64,000 nt of DNA, taken from Harmothoe impar (Eukaryota; Annelida; Polychaeta; Phyllodocida; Polynoidae). How positions within the stretch are numbered: position 1 is the first letter of the stretch; every line of letters starts with the position of its first letter. The DNA lies in assembly GCA_947462335.1 (NCBI GenBank), contig OX381713.1:17476381-17540380 (forward strand). Reading direction: 5' to 3'. Positions 9,328 to 16,840 of this stretch are shown piece after piece. The notes under the pieces were generated by a model. It was not told where the DNA came from. It was given only the letters and a program-made list of their open reading frames with translations, and searched no databases. The translations under genes and the position numbers were made by a program.

Positions 9328-10446
9328 TCAGCGCTCAATAGGTCTCAGATGAAGTGTCACGGTCACCTCGTCTCTACCGAATGGGATGGAATGACCGGAT
9401 CGGTCTCTTAAATAGATGCCGACCTCGGTAAACCTCTTGGATTTCAAGGGGAAATAATCCAAATGGGGAAAACTGATAGCTTGCACGCCACCTCGACGCT
9501 TTCCGCCTCTGTCCACCGCCACGCAGCGCAACAGCGGCACTTGCATGTCGCCCACACGTCTCTCCTGGATCATGTCGGTGTATATGTACACAGAGTGCAC
9601 GTCCCCGTAAACATCCATCGAGTAGGCGCCGGTAGTCGGCGACGCGAAACACGTCTTCTCTCCGAAGCCTAGAACGCATGCGAGATGCTGACTCAGCAGG
9701 ACAGCACAGTGTCTCGGCGGTTTGATGGTGACGCGTTTCGTCTTGGCGTCGTACGATAAGATCCGCATCGGTTTGAGCAAGAAGCTGTCGCCCTCTAGTC
9801 TGTCATCTCGCAACGTCTCACTCAAGCGCTCGATTAGGGTGTGGTTGCTTCCGGTGAAAATAGGAGGTATCTCGAATATGTTTGGCATGAAACTGCGCAC
9901 TCCCATGTCCTTCTCCATCTTTTCGATCATCTGTCTTGCTTGATGGCTGATCGTCTTCTTCTTCACCGCCGGGGACAAGAACTGCTTGTATACGGCATTC
10001 GTCTGTCTCAAGTCGACCTCTCTCTTGAACCTTTTTGTTTCCGGTTTCAATTGCTGCTCTTCCGACGTGTCTGATATCTCTTCCACCGTTACATAGCTCG
10101 CTTCCTTCCAGCTCAGCGGGAATTTTGAGCTGAACGTTAGCTTGCTCAGACCGTTCGCGTTTTTCATTCTCTTCCAGTCTACCTGTGGTTTTTTTCCTTC
10201 GGAGAATTTAGTTTCTTTTAAAACCTGGATCGCCTCCTCTAGCGAACCTTTGGTGCGCAGAGGAACAACGATGATCAAGTCGTCGTCGTGCACGTTAGTC
10301 CATTCTGTAGGGAGGATGATCTCAGTCAGAGCCGCTTCGTACGCTTCGGGCAGAAGGAGCGGCGAGTCGAAGTGAGTTCGGAAAGACGTCAAGCTGTTGT
10401 CAGGATAATACTCCATAGAGCTGTTGCTAGGTAGAGTGATGTTCAT
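9328..10446 (-). CDS. Minor capsid protein (penton-like, single jelly roll)
   Basis: A 372-aa protein whose start (PSNSSMEYYPDNSLTSFRT, then ALTEIILPTEW) matches the conserved N-terminus of Polinton minor capsid proteins, which occupy the fivefold vertices. The middle (about residues 140-200) is charged and lysine-rich; the C-terminal half is beta-rich. The gene follows the integrase with a spacer made only of 25 A residues on the coding strand (10447-10471), so the ATG is fused to a poly(A) tract. The next gene starts 11 bases after its stop. Intact. Confidence 0.85.
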   Translation of the reverse strand: MNITLPSNSSMEYYPDNSLTSFRTHFDSPLLLPEAYEAALTEIILPTEWTNVHDDDLIIVVPLRTKGSLEEAIQVLKETKFSEGKKPQVDWKRMKNANGLSKLTFSSKFPLSWKEASYVTVEEISDTSEEQQLKPETKRFKREVDLRQTNAVYKQFLSPAVKKKTISHQARQMIEKMEKDMGVRSFMPNIFEIPPIFTGSNHTLIERLSETLRDDRLEGDSFLLKPMRILSYDAKTKRVTIKPPRHCAVLLSQHLACVLGFGEKTCFASPTTGAYSMDVYGDVHSVYIYTDMIQERRVGDMQVPLLRCVAVDRGGKRRGGVQAISFPHLDYFPLKSKRFTEVGIYLRDRSGHSIPFGRDEVTVTLHLRPIER

Positions 10447-10471
10447 TTTTTTTTTTTTTTTTTTTTTTTTT

Positions 10472-11608
10472 CTACGTTATTTTTTTGACGGGGATCCACT
10501 CGTTGAACTTGTCGTCGTAACCTAACCAACGTACGAAAGCTAACTCTTTACCGTCGACGGTCTTGCGGCGCAACACCTCGTCTATCAGGTAGTTGTTGTC
10601 GTAACGACTCTTGTACACCTTCTGAACCTCTTCCGGGTAGAAGACGCCTTTTATCTCCTCGCCCTTGTCGTCTTTCAGCTCGAACCCTCTGCTTCCCAAC
10701 GTCTTAGCAACGTCGACCACTTCCTCGCGCCAGTTTCCCTCGTACCCTTTGTCGAAGGCGCCTTTAGTTCTCAACATCCTCACTCTGTCACCCGGAGCGA
10801 TGACGTCGACGGCGGACGTCTTTGTTTTTTTCTTCTTTTTCCATATTTCGTCGATTTGTTTGTTAGTTGGGAGATCTTGTCGGTAGAAAACTGTTTCGCT
10901 GTTTTCCGAGCTGACTTGAGCCGGCGCCATTTTCAACGTCTTGTGGTGAGTGCGATTGTAAGAAGACACTACATGGTGCAGTACGTCTACGTAGCGATAC
11001 GTGCGCTTGTGTGTGAAATAACGCCACAGCTTCTCCTTCAGACTGCGGTTCAAGCGCTCCACTAGACTAGCTTTGATGTCGTCGTTCTCGCCAGTGAAGA
11101 ACTCTATGCCCTCGCTCTTCAAGTGATCTTGAAAGATCTTGTTCAAAAACTCTTTCCCCTTGTCTGTCTGAACAGTGCGCGGTCGTCTCTCGCCAGTGCC
11201 TGTCATCTCTCGGAAGGCCTCGGTGACATCAGCGCCGCTCTTGGATTTAATGGGAACGGCCCACGCGTACCTAGAGAAAACGTCGATCGCCGTCACCACG
11301 TACCGGAAGCGGTCGTTGTGAGACGCCAAAGCTTGCATGTCCATCAGATCTATCTGCCACTGCTGATCGATTGCGCCGGTTATAGTCTTGTTCCTTGCGA
11401 ATTTTCTCCGAATGGGTTTATGTTTAGTGTAGGCGTCCAGCGACACTAAAGCATCTCGGATGACGGCCGGGTTCAGGTGGCGAAAATGATGTTTCTGGAG
11501 TTTAGTCACGCTAGTGAAACTGGAGGGCGCTTTGACGTCGGTATATCTAGCTACTACGCGCTTCTTTTCTTTTTCCTTCTTGGTCAGTCTCTTCACTGGT
11601 TTGCCCAT
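10472..11608 (-). CDS. Polinton integrase (retroviral DDE type) with C-terminal chromodomain
   Basis: A 378-aa integrase that would cut and join the element's ends. An RNase-H-fold catalytic core has D87 (QIDLMD), D149 (QTDKGKEF) and E184 (VERLNRSL) in the D,D-35-E arrangement. The segment LDAYTKHKPIRRKF (about residues 57-70) before the core is typical of Polinton integrases. The last 45 residues (YLIDEVLRRK...FVRWLGYDDKFNEW) form a chromodomain, which in related integrases can direct insertion to modified histones. The 5' end overlaps the upstream gene by 16 bases. All catalytic residues are present, matching the intact target duplication. Confidence 0.95.
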   Translation of the reverse strand: MGKPVKRLTKKEKEKKRVVARYTDVKAPSSFTSVTKLQKHHFRHLNPAVIRDALVSLDAYTKHKPIRRKFARNKTITGAIDQQWQIDLMDMQALASHNDRFRYVVTAIDVFSRYAWAVPIKSKSGADVTEAFREMTGTGERRPRTVQTDKGKEFLNKIFQDHLKSEGIEFFTGENDDIKASLVERLNRSLKEKLWRYFTHKRTYRYVDVLHHVVSSYNRTHHKTLKMAPAQVSSENSETVFYRQDLPTNKQIDEIWKKKKKTKTSAVDVIAPGDRVRMLRTKGAFDKGYEGNWREEVVDVAKTLGSRGFELKDDKGEEIKGVFYPEEVQKVYKSRYDNNYLIDEVLRRKTVDGKELAFVRWLGYDDKFNEWIPVKKIT

Positions 11609-12783
11609 GGTGGGCCTGTTGAGGGCGTGAACGACGAGCTCGCCGCTAGGCGGTTGCGCCCTCTCCTTTTCTTACTCGCCACGCTCCTATAGGAAGTCGG
11701 AGTTTGGAAAAGTTCACTGTCGTCCTCCTCGTCGTCAGAGGATTGATCGTCCACCTGGAGAGAAGAGTCTGCTGCTGCTACTGCTGCTGCTGCTGCTGCT
11801 GCTTCTCTTTCTTCCGAGTCGAAGCTCGGTCGTTTCCGACCTCTGTCAGCAAGCCGTGTGTCCAAACTTCGGCCAGGTCCGCTCGCTTTATACAGATGGT
11901 TTCCGATCAAGGAGTCTGTGGGAACTGCTTCGCGCAGCGCTTTCGTGAACGGCGAGTAGCCCGCCGGTCTGGGCGCCGTCTTCCTGAACCTGGCAGCGTC
12001 GTTCAGTAAGTCCACTATGTTGATGCGATGCTCAGGTGGTATTCTCCGACCCGACATCTCGCGCACCGCACCGTCCTCGTTCCACTTGATCATACCGGAT
12101 TTCTCCAATTGTTTGTACAGCGCCACGGTCCGAGTGCGATTCCTCTTGGGAACTTGGTTCACCAACCGCTCGAGTAGGGACGCGCTGGCCTCTTCAGCAG
12201 ACTGACGGAGGTGAGCCGGGGGCGAAGAAGAGTAGGACGAAGAGATGTTGCTGTTGTGGGGATTCGCGAGAAAAAATTGCAATCTATTCAACAACCTTCG
12301 GTATTTCAACATTTTCTCGCGCGATTCCAAAGTGGGGTCGTTCAACACTAAATCCAAGTCCCTGTAGATAAACTGTAGCACCTGGTGCAAGGCCGCGTCG
12401 GGATGAAGGGACTGTTCTGCCTGCTTGTGGTAATAGGCCATGTCGGCAGGTAGGCGGGCGGCGATGGCAGGAGCGGAACTCTCGTTCTTTTCAGTGCGCT
12501 CATCAGGAAGAGGAGGAAGGTTTGGAGCAGTAGAAGTACTAGCAGCAGCGACTGCAGTAGTAGCAGCGCTAGTAGTAGCAGCAGCAGCGGGCACATGATG
12601 AAGTAGACCTGCTCGTGATGATTTGTAGAGCGTCTCAGGATCCACGAGCGCTAAACGTTTGTAGTGTTGTTGTTGCTCTGAGTCCGTCATGGGGACAACG
12701 GTGGCAATGACGCTGGTGGTGGCGGTAGTGGTGGTGGTGGTGGTGGTGCTGTCGGCGAGTAGGTGTCGAATGAGGTGTCTCAT
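11593..12783 (-). CDS. Conserved Polinton-associated protein with low-complexity N-terminus (396 aa)
   Basis: The N-terminal 100 residues are rich in Thr, Ala and Ser from ACC/GCT-type codon repeats. Residues about 205-295 hold a better-conserved region (LVNQVPKRNRTR, IKWNEDG, NIVDLLNDAARFRK, SLIGNHLYKA) that I recognise as recurring in Polinton/adintovirus genomes without a known function. The C-terminus has an Ala run, an acidic stretch (SSDDEEDDSEL) and a basic patch. The ATG at 12783 overlaps the stop of the gene before it (ATGA), which supports that start. An alternative ATG at 12690 (MTDSEQ) would remove the Thr run. Function not assigned. Confidence 0.7.
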   Translation of the reverse strand: MRHLIRHLLADSTTTTTTTTATTSVIATVVPMTDSEQQQHYKRLALVDPETLYKSSRAGLLHHVPAAAATTSAATTAVAAASTSTAPNLPPLPDERTEKNESSAPAIAARLPADMAYYHKQAEQSLHPDAALHQVLQFIYRDLDLVLNDPTLESREKMLKYRRLLNRLQFFLANPHNSNISSSYSSSPPAHLRQSAEEASASLLERLVNQVPKRNRTRTVALYKQLEKSGMIKWNEDGAVREMSGRRIPPEHRINIVDLLNDAARFRKTAPRPAGYSPFTKALREAVPTDSLIGNHLYKASGPGRSLDTRLADRGRKRPSFDSEEREAAAAAAAVAAADSSLQVDDQSSDDEEDDSELFQTPTSYRSVASKKRRGRNRLAASSSFTPSTGPPWANQ

Positions 12784-13112
12784 ATACGGAGAATGCTCTT
12801 TATAAGCGGTAAGGCCATCCCTATGAGAGCCGGAATGAGGAAACCTCCCTCTTGTACCAAGACGCGTCTCTTTTTTTTGATGGGCGTAGATTTTTTGCCG
12901 ACCTCCCTCAACACGTCAGCCGATTCTCGAAGCTTGTCCAGTTGTTTGTCGCTGAGCGGGATGTTCCCTACCAGTAAATTGTGACAGATCTCACTTAACG
13001 CTGCGATCAGATCGTCGCTTCCAGAGTCTATTAGATGCGAGCAGTCCTTTGGCGAGCACTTAGCTAAGTGCTTGAGAGTACCAAAGTGTCTTTCGAGTAG
13101 ATGAGAAGACAT
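12780..13112 (-). CDS. Small protein with basic patch and hydrophobic tail (110 aa)
   Basis: The protein has a helical N-terminal two-thirds (LLERHFGTLKHLAK, LIAALSEICHNLLVGNIPLS), a basic patch (KKKRRVLVQEGGF) and a C-terminal hydrophobic segment (IPALIGMALPLIKSIL). A similar small protein ending in KR..L.Q.GGF plus a hydrophobic tail is common in Polintons/adintoviruses. It may be a virion core or membrane-interacting protein, but this is inference. It begins 7 bases after the ATPase stop and its stop overlaps the next ATG. Six A residues directly precede the ATG. Confidence 0.65.
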   Translation of the reverse strand: MSSHLLERHFGTLKHLAKCSPKDCSHLIDSGSDDLIAALSEICHNLLVGNIPLSDKQLDKLRESADVLREVGKKSTPIKKKRRVLVQEGGFLIPALIGMALPLIKSILRI

Positions 13113-13119
13113 TTTTTTG

Positions 13120-13839
13120 CTACTGCTTTCTCTTGTTCTTTTTTTTGTCTAGCGGTACGAACACTAGCTGAGAGTGTATGGACGTCAAAGAGGAGCGTAT
13201 TCTCAGATCGTCAGGTGTTGACTGCTTGAAGTCCAGAAGGAGGTATGAGTGAGGTCGCTTGAGTTCATGGGTAAATATACTAGAGAGGGCCGCCGCGTTG
13301 AACGGAAACACCTGGCGAGACAGACTAGCTATTTGCCCCATGTCGCGCGGGTTCTTGAAAACGATCATGTAGTGAGCGTTCAGACTCATAGTTCGAAAGT
13401 CGGGTGATTTCTGGAATAGGTTCTGAGTGATGTATATGACGCTCACGTTCCAGTGATGCGAGTATTTAGTAAAGATGTCGGCTACCACTTGCTGATTGGA
13501 ACTGCTCATCAGATCGTCCAATATCAGTAGAGTGTGGGGTCGTAAAGCGTCTTCTGCTACTTCCACGTCTCCCGCTATAGACTCTTTGCTAGGAAGACCT
13601 TCTCTGAATTCCACACCGTACTGATTTTGCATTTTTTCAAACAGAGGTTGCCACTCGCCGTAATGGTAAAAAGTCTTTTCCACCGGCGGCGTGACCAAAT
13701 TGTTCACGTCGCTCAGAAATTGATCCACCAAGCGCGATTTTCCACAACCCGACGGACCGCTAATGATACAACTAAAGGGTCCTTGTAGTCGAGCGTCGAA
13801 ATGAATTTCTGTGAAGAGTTTGCTTTTACTACTGGACAT
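13120..13839 (-). CDS. FtsK/HerA-type DNA-packaging ATPase
   Basis: A 239-aa ATPase of the A32-like family used by Polintons, adintoviruses and large DNA viruses to pump DNA into capsids. Walker A is GPSGCGKS at residues 28-35, Walker B is LLILDDL at 104-110, and the sensor-like YITQN is at 136-140. Length is normal for the family. The ATG at 13839 is preceded on the coding strand by A-rich DNA (two runs of 7-8 A split by one C). The gene heads the tightly spaced minus-strand series. Intact. Confidence 0.93.
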   Translation of the reverse strand: MSSSKSKLFTEIHFDARLQGPFSCIISGPSGCGKSRLVDQFLSDVNNLVTPPVEKTFYHYGEWQPLFEKMQNQYGVEFREGLPSKESIAGDVEVAEDALRPHTLLILDDLMSSSNQQVVADIFTKYSHHWNVSVIYITQNLFQKSPDFRTMSLNAHYMIVFKNPRDMGQIASLSRQVFPFNAAALSSIFTHELKRPHSYLLLDFKQSTPDDLRIRSSLTSIHSQLVFVPLDKKKNKRKQ

Positions 13840-14057
13840 TTTTTTTGTTTTTTTTCAGGACGCGTCAGAGAGCGGTTGTGTGTCTGACTGTCTGCTGTGT
13901 TTCTCACTCGAACGGTCGGTAGTGAATGGTTGTGGAGAAAAGTCAGCCGACCTTTTTATTGATACCGGCCGGTGTCACAGTAGCGGCGGCAGAAGTGACT
14001 TTTTTTTCTTCTTTTTTTTTGCGATAAAATTCTATTTTCACTCAATAGTCATAAATG

Positions 14058-14090
14058 TTTGTATCAGACTCCAGAGGAGTCTGATACAAA
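14058..14090. promoter_or_regulatory. Perfect 15-bp stem hairpin followed by a T tract
   Basis: TTTGTATCAGACTCC, loop AGA, then its exact complement. On the plus strand it is followed within two bases by a run of about 17 T. It lies between the ATPase and the unknown basic protein. It could be a transcription end, an RNA-stability element or a replication structure; the sequence does not decide. Confidence 0.6.
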
Positions 14091-14109
14091 TATTTTTTTT
14101 TTTTTTTTA

Positions 14110-14167
14110 AAAAGAAGAAGAGGAGGAGGAGGAGGAGGAGGAGGAGGAGGAGGAGGAGGAGGAGGAG
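14110..14167 (+). repeat. GGA/GAA microsatellite
   Basis: About 17 trinucleotide units, mainly GGA, flanked on both sides by long T runs. Purine-rich on the plus strand. Confidence 0.9.
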
Positions 14168-14202
14168 ATTAATTTTTTTTTTTTTTTTTTTTTTTTTATC
14201 AT

Positions 14203-14853
14203 TTAGGCAAAGCTCGTCGCTTTGCCGTTTTTTTTTCTATTTCTGTGTTGTGACACGATCGTCTCGAAAAAGCAATAAGGCGTGTGAGCGCGGCGGTGAC
14301 AAATACATATTGGAGCGTATGGTTTAAAATAGTGCGTCCCTATCTTCTTCAATTCGGCTGCGTTGCAATATGCGGGATAACAAGTGACGACGTCGAAACG
14401 TTTAGAGACCGTGTTCACGTCGGCCACAACGCGCGCCCACCGAGTGGGAGCTGCAGTCGCTCCCAAGAAACCGATCGGCTTGTCGAATCGTTTCATAGCA
14501 CTTATTCTCACTTTATAAGAGGAGGCAGGGTGAGGAGAGTAGCGGCGCTCTTTCTTTTCATGAAACGCCCAACGACTGGGGGCGCTGAGAGCGGCTGTTA
14601 TGCAATAGTAGAGTAAATGCTGTTCTGAGAAGACGGCTCTCGGCCATGTCGCTACGTTTTCCTTTTCCGCTCTTGTATAACGACGATGGCGCTCAGCTTT
14701 GCATTTCTCGAGAATTCGGTACGCTTCAAGAGAAGCGTGAACCTCAACTACGTGACGCTCTCTCCTTTGAGATAAAAAAATAGCCGGGCAGTTGAGGAGA
14801 GCACTTTGTTCGCGCGACCGTCTTTTAGAAACTCGCGCCCTCTGCAGCGCCAT
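14203..14853 (-). CDS. Unknown basic protein (216 aa)
   Basis: First gene of the minus-strand block. I do not recognise it. It is rich in Arg, Lys and His, with an N-terminal SKRRSREQ patch, a central YRILEKCKAERHRRYTRAEKE helix-like stretch, and a Cys/His cluster near the end (CICHRRAHTPYC). The frame opens upstream at 14919, but the added residues are encoded by very AT-rich DNA, so the ATG at 14853 (context AATATGG) is preferred. A minus-strand TATA box at 15072-15079 lies upstream. The Cys/His cluster might bind metal or nucleic acid, which is speculative. With the polymerase missing, it is a candidate for an accessory replication role, without evidence. Confidence 0.55.
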   Translation of the reverse strand: MALQRARVSKRRSREQSALLNCPAIFLSQRRERHVVEVHASLEAYRILEKCKAERHRRYTRAEKENVATWPRAVFSEQHLLYYCITAALSAPSRWAFHEKKERRYSPHPASSYKVRISAMKRFDKPIGFLGATAAPTRWARVVADVNTVSKRFDVVTCYPAYCNAAELKKIGTHYFKPYAPICICHRRAHTPYCFFETIVSQHRNRKKNGKATSFA

Positions 14854-15071
14854 ATTTCTTTCCTCCGAAACAAAAAAGACTGAGTGAAAATAAAAAATTT
14901 TAAAAAACAAAAAGCTCAAACAAAAAAAATAAGCAATAAGCAGACTCAGCTCGAAATTCCCTGCTGGTGTGATGGCGGTGACTGCAGGCGGTGGCGGCGG
15001 TCGGCTGGCCGGCGGTGGCGGTGTCGGCGGCGATGGTAGAAGGGTGTGTGGAAAGAGAGACGCATCTCAAT

Positions 15072-15079
15072 CTTTTATA
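15072..15079 (-). promoter_or_regulatory. TATA box for the minus-strand block
   Basis: TATAAAAG on the minus strand in a GC-rich spacer, about 220 bases before the ATG at 14853. This is the best core-promoter candidate for the leftward genes. Inferred from motif and position. Confidence 0.5.
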
Positions 15080-15584
15080 GGAGCGGCGAGTCTGACATTT
15101 TCAGCTGTCGCATGCTGACCTGCTGCTATCATAAGAGAAACAAAAGCCCTAATCACGCTTTTCAGCTGGATCCTTCCACCCCGCCAGACATGGATCCAGA
15201 TGGGAAGGTGGTTTAAAATTAAATCCGTGTACCGACTGTCATACAATAGAGTAATTAGTTGAACGCGTGTTACCTGTATAAAGGATTAGCGGGTCATGGG
15301 CTCAGCGTGTGTATAGAAAAACAACTACAGGTAGCGTGAACAAAGCGACCCCCTCCCTTTCTGTCACTCTGTCTGTGACTAGAGGGTGTGCGTGTGGTAA
15401 GCGGCTTAAATCTAAAGAAAAACAAATCACCCTCTCCTGTCGTCAGCAGTCAGCCGGCCGGCGGCTGGAAAATGCGATTAGAGGGATGATGAGCCGCGTA
15501 GTAAGCGACTTAAGGCTGATCTAAAGACCTGCCGTGAGGGGGCAGCTGGCCGGTGGCTTGAAAAAAAAGGGGGGAGAGTAAGGG

Positions 15585-15592
15585 TATATAAG
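15585..15592 (+). promoter_or_regulatory. TATA box for the alanine-rich gene
   Basis: TATATAAG within GGGTATATAAGGGGG, about 100 bases upstream of the ATG at 15691. Good match in composition and spacing to an RNA polymerase II core promoter. Confidence 0.55.
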
Positions 15593-15690
15593 GGGGAGTG
15601 AAACCGTATTCGGCATCGTCATCATCGTTCACGCTACTACTACTACTACTACTACCACCACCAGCACCGCGCCTCAATTTGCAGATCCCC

Positions 15691-16326
15691 ATGATGGAAA
15701 GTTGCTACCGTGACATGAAGCGGAATGACGAAGCGGCGCGCGAATGTGAAGCTGATGCTGTAGCCTCTGCTACTGCTGCTGCTAGTGCTGCTCAGCGTGC
15801 TACTGCTGCATTTACTGCGGCTGTTAGTGACGCTGGTTGTGATGACGTTGTTGTTGTTGCCGCTGCGGCTGTGACTGCTGCTGTTGCTGCCGCCGATGCA
15901 GCTACTCATGCCACCGATGCCGACGCTGCTGCTGCTGATGCTGTTGCGGCTGCCGATGACGCCGCTGATAACGCTGCTAGTGCCCGCTCTGCCGCCCTTG
16001 CTACTGTCGCTGCTGCTGTTGTTGCTAATGCTCACGCTACTGCTGCTACAGCTGCTGCTACTGCTGCTACCGCTGCTGCCGAGGCTGCTGCCGCTGCTGC
16101 CGATGCTGCTGCCGATGCTGCCGATGCTGCTGCCGATGCTGATGTTAGCAGTCGCGTCGACAAAGAATCGTCATTTGTCACTCTTAAACCTCCAGTTGAA
16201 CGCGCGACGAGTAGTAGGGCTACCAACGCGACGGCCGGATGGTGCAACTGGTGTCGTCGCTTCTGCTCGTGCGCTTGCTTTTCTTCCAGTCCTACCTGCT
16301 GCTGCTACGGTATGATAGTGTTATAG
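15691..16326 (+). CDS. Alanine-rich protein with cysteine-rich tail, unknown function (211 aa)
   Basis: The only rightward gene of the Polinton. After a short charged start (MMESCYRDMKRNDEAARECE), residues about 20-155 are Ala with Asp, Thr and Val, written mainly in GCT and GCC codons with GAT/GAC interspersed. The C-terminal part is ordinary sequence that ends in a Cys-rich cluster (CNWCRRFCSCACF, then PTCCC). The Ala region could be a long helix or disordered. The first ATG is at 15691; the frame is open further upstream but only through simple repeats. It occupies an end of the element where a replication gene might be expected. Because every frame of a GCT repeat stays open, coding is not certain, but the TATA box and the non-repetitive tail support it. 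Confidence 0.45.
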   Translation: MMESCYRDMKRNDEAARECEADAVASATAAASAAQRATAAFTAAVSDAGCDDVVVVAAAAVTAAVAAADAATHATDADAAAADAVAAADDAADNAASARSAALATVAAAVVANAHATAATAAATAATAAAEAAAAAADAAADAADAAADADVSSRVDKESSFVTLKPPVERATSSRATNATAGWCNWCRRFCSCACFSSSPTCCCYGMIVL

Positions 16327-16410
16327 TGTTTGAATGAGAACGCGCGTAGTTACACATAGACGCTGTAACAGATGTGCTTTTTTTTTGAAAATATAATTTT
16401 AACATAACAT

Positions 16411-16834
16411 GGAACTTGTTGTGTTTATTTTCTATATATAAGTTGTTTGTTTACAAACAGTCACGTGTCACGTGGTGTTGTTTACAAACAAGAGAGCCAC
16501 GTGGTGTTGTTTACAAACAAACCCTAAGTAGGTCACGTTACCCTAGTTACCAGAATGCCGGCTTCTGATTGGCTGAGCCTAAGTAGGTCATGTGACGTAA
16601 GCAGGTCACGTTACCATGGTTACCAGAATGCCGGCCTCTGATTGGCTGAGAGCTTCTAAGTAGGTCAGTAGGTCACCCAGAATGCTGGCTTCTGATTGGC
16701 TGAGAGCCCTAAGTAGGTCACGTTACCATGGCAACGGGTCACGTGACCAAATGGAGGCCTCTGATTGGCTGCATGTCGATTGAGTAATAAACAGTACTTA
16801 ACTATAGTCCCGTTCCGATACATACTATACTACT
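16411..16834 (-). repeat. Right terminal inverted repeat of the Polinton
   Basis: Reverse complement of the left TIR, ending at 16834. It carries the same CCAAT, X-box-like, CACGTG and GTAAACA motifs in mirror order. Two substitutions relative to the left copy are visible around 16591-16606, and the inner edge lacks a short insertion present on the left. An AATAAA at 16786-16791 lies near the outer end. Confidence 0.9.
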
Positions 16835-16840
16835 CACATC
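16835..16840. repeat. Right 6-bp target-site duplication CACATC
   Basis: Exact copy of 6317-6322 directly after the terminal CTATACTACT. A perfect duplication indicates a single integrase-mediated insertion with both ends preserved. Confidence 0.95.

Larger units (their letters stand above)
13840..14202. other. Polinton spacer with hairpin, GGA array and T tracts
   Basis: Contains the start-proximal A-rich leader of the ATPase, a hairpin (14058-14090), T runs, an (GGA)n/(GAA)n block (about 14110-14167) and a second T run (about 14173-14197). The plus-strand frame open here is made of these simple repeats and is not called as a gene. Confidence 0.75.
14854..15690. other. Divergent intergenic promoter region of the Polinton
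   Basis: Spacer between the leftward block and the rightward alanine-rich gene. It has GGC/GGT-rich stretches (14970-15040), one minus-strand TATA box (15072-15079), and two plus-strand TATA-like boxes (TATAAAGG at 15277-15284 and TATATAAG at 15585-15592). An inverted pair GATCCTTCCACC / GGATCCAGATGGGAAGGTGG lies around 15168-15211. No polymerase fragment was found here, on either strand. Confidence 0.6.
6323..16834. mobile_element. Polinton/Maverick virus-like transposon, complete, lacking DNA polymerase B
   Basis: The element begins AGTAGTATAG and ends CTATACTACT, and is flanked on both sides by CACATC. A 6-bp target duplication with 5'-AG...CT-3' ends and long inverted repeats is the diagnostic structure of Polintons/Mavericks. 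Inside are a retroviral-type integrase, FtsK/HerA-type packaging ATPase, adenain-type cysteine protease, and major and minor capsid proteins, the established Polinton/adintovirus set. At 10,512 bp it is well short of the usual 15-20 kb, and the protein-primed DNA polymerase B gene is absent. All recognised morphogenesis genes are open from start to stop, so the element looks recent. Whether it can still move would depend on polymerase supplied by another element. Confidence 0.95.

Noticed and set aside
14854..14919. Upstream start for the unknown basic protein
   Set aside because: The extra 22 residues are Phe-rich translation of AT-rich spacer; a better-context ATG lies at 14853.
14854..15690. 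Possible remnant of a DNA polymerase B gene
   Set aside because: Read in all frames, no polymerase motifs (exonuclease or YxDTDS-type) and no long frame were seen.
15652..16315. Open frames on the minus strand and in another plus frame over the alanine-rich gene
   Set aside because: They are frames of the same GCT/GCC repeat. Only the frame with a downstream non-repetitive tail and an upstream TATA box was kept.
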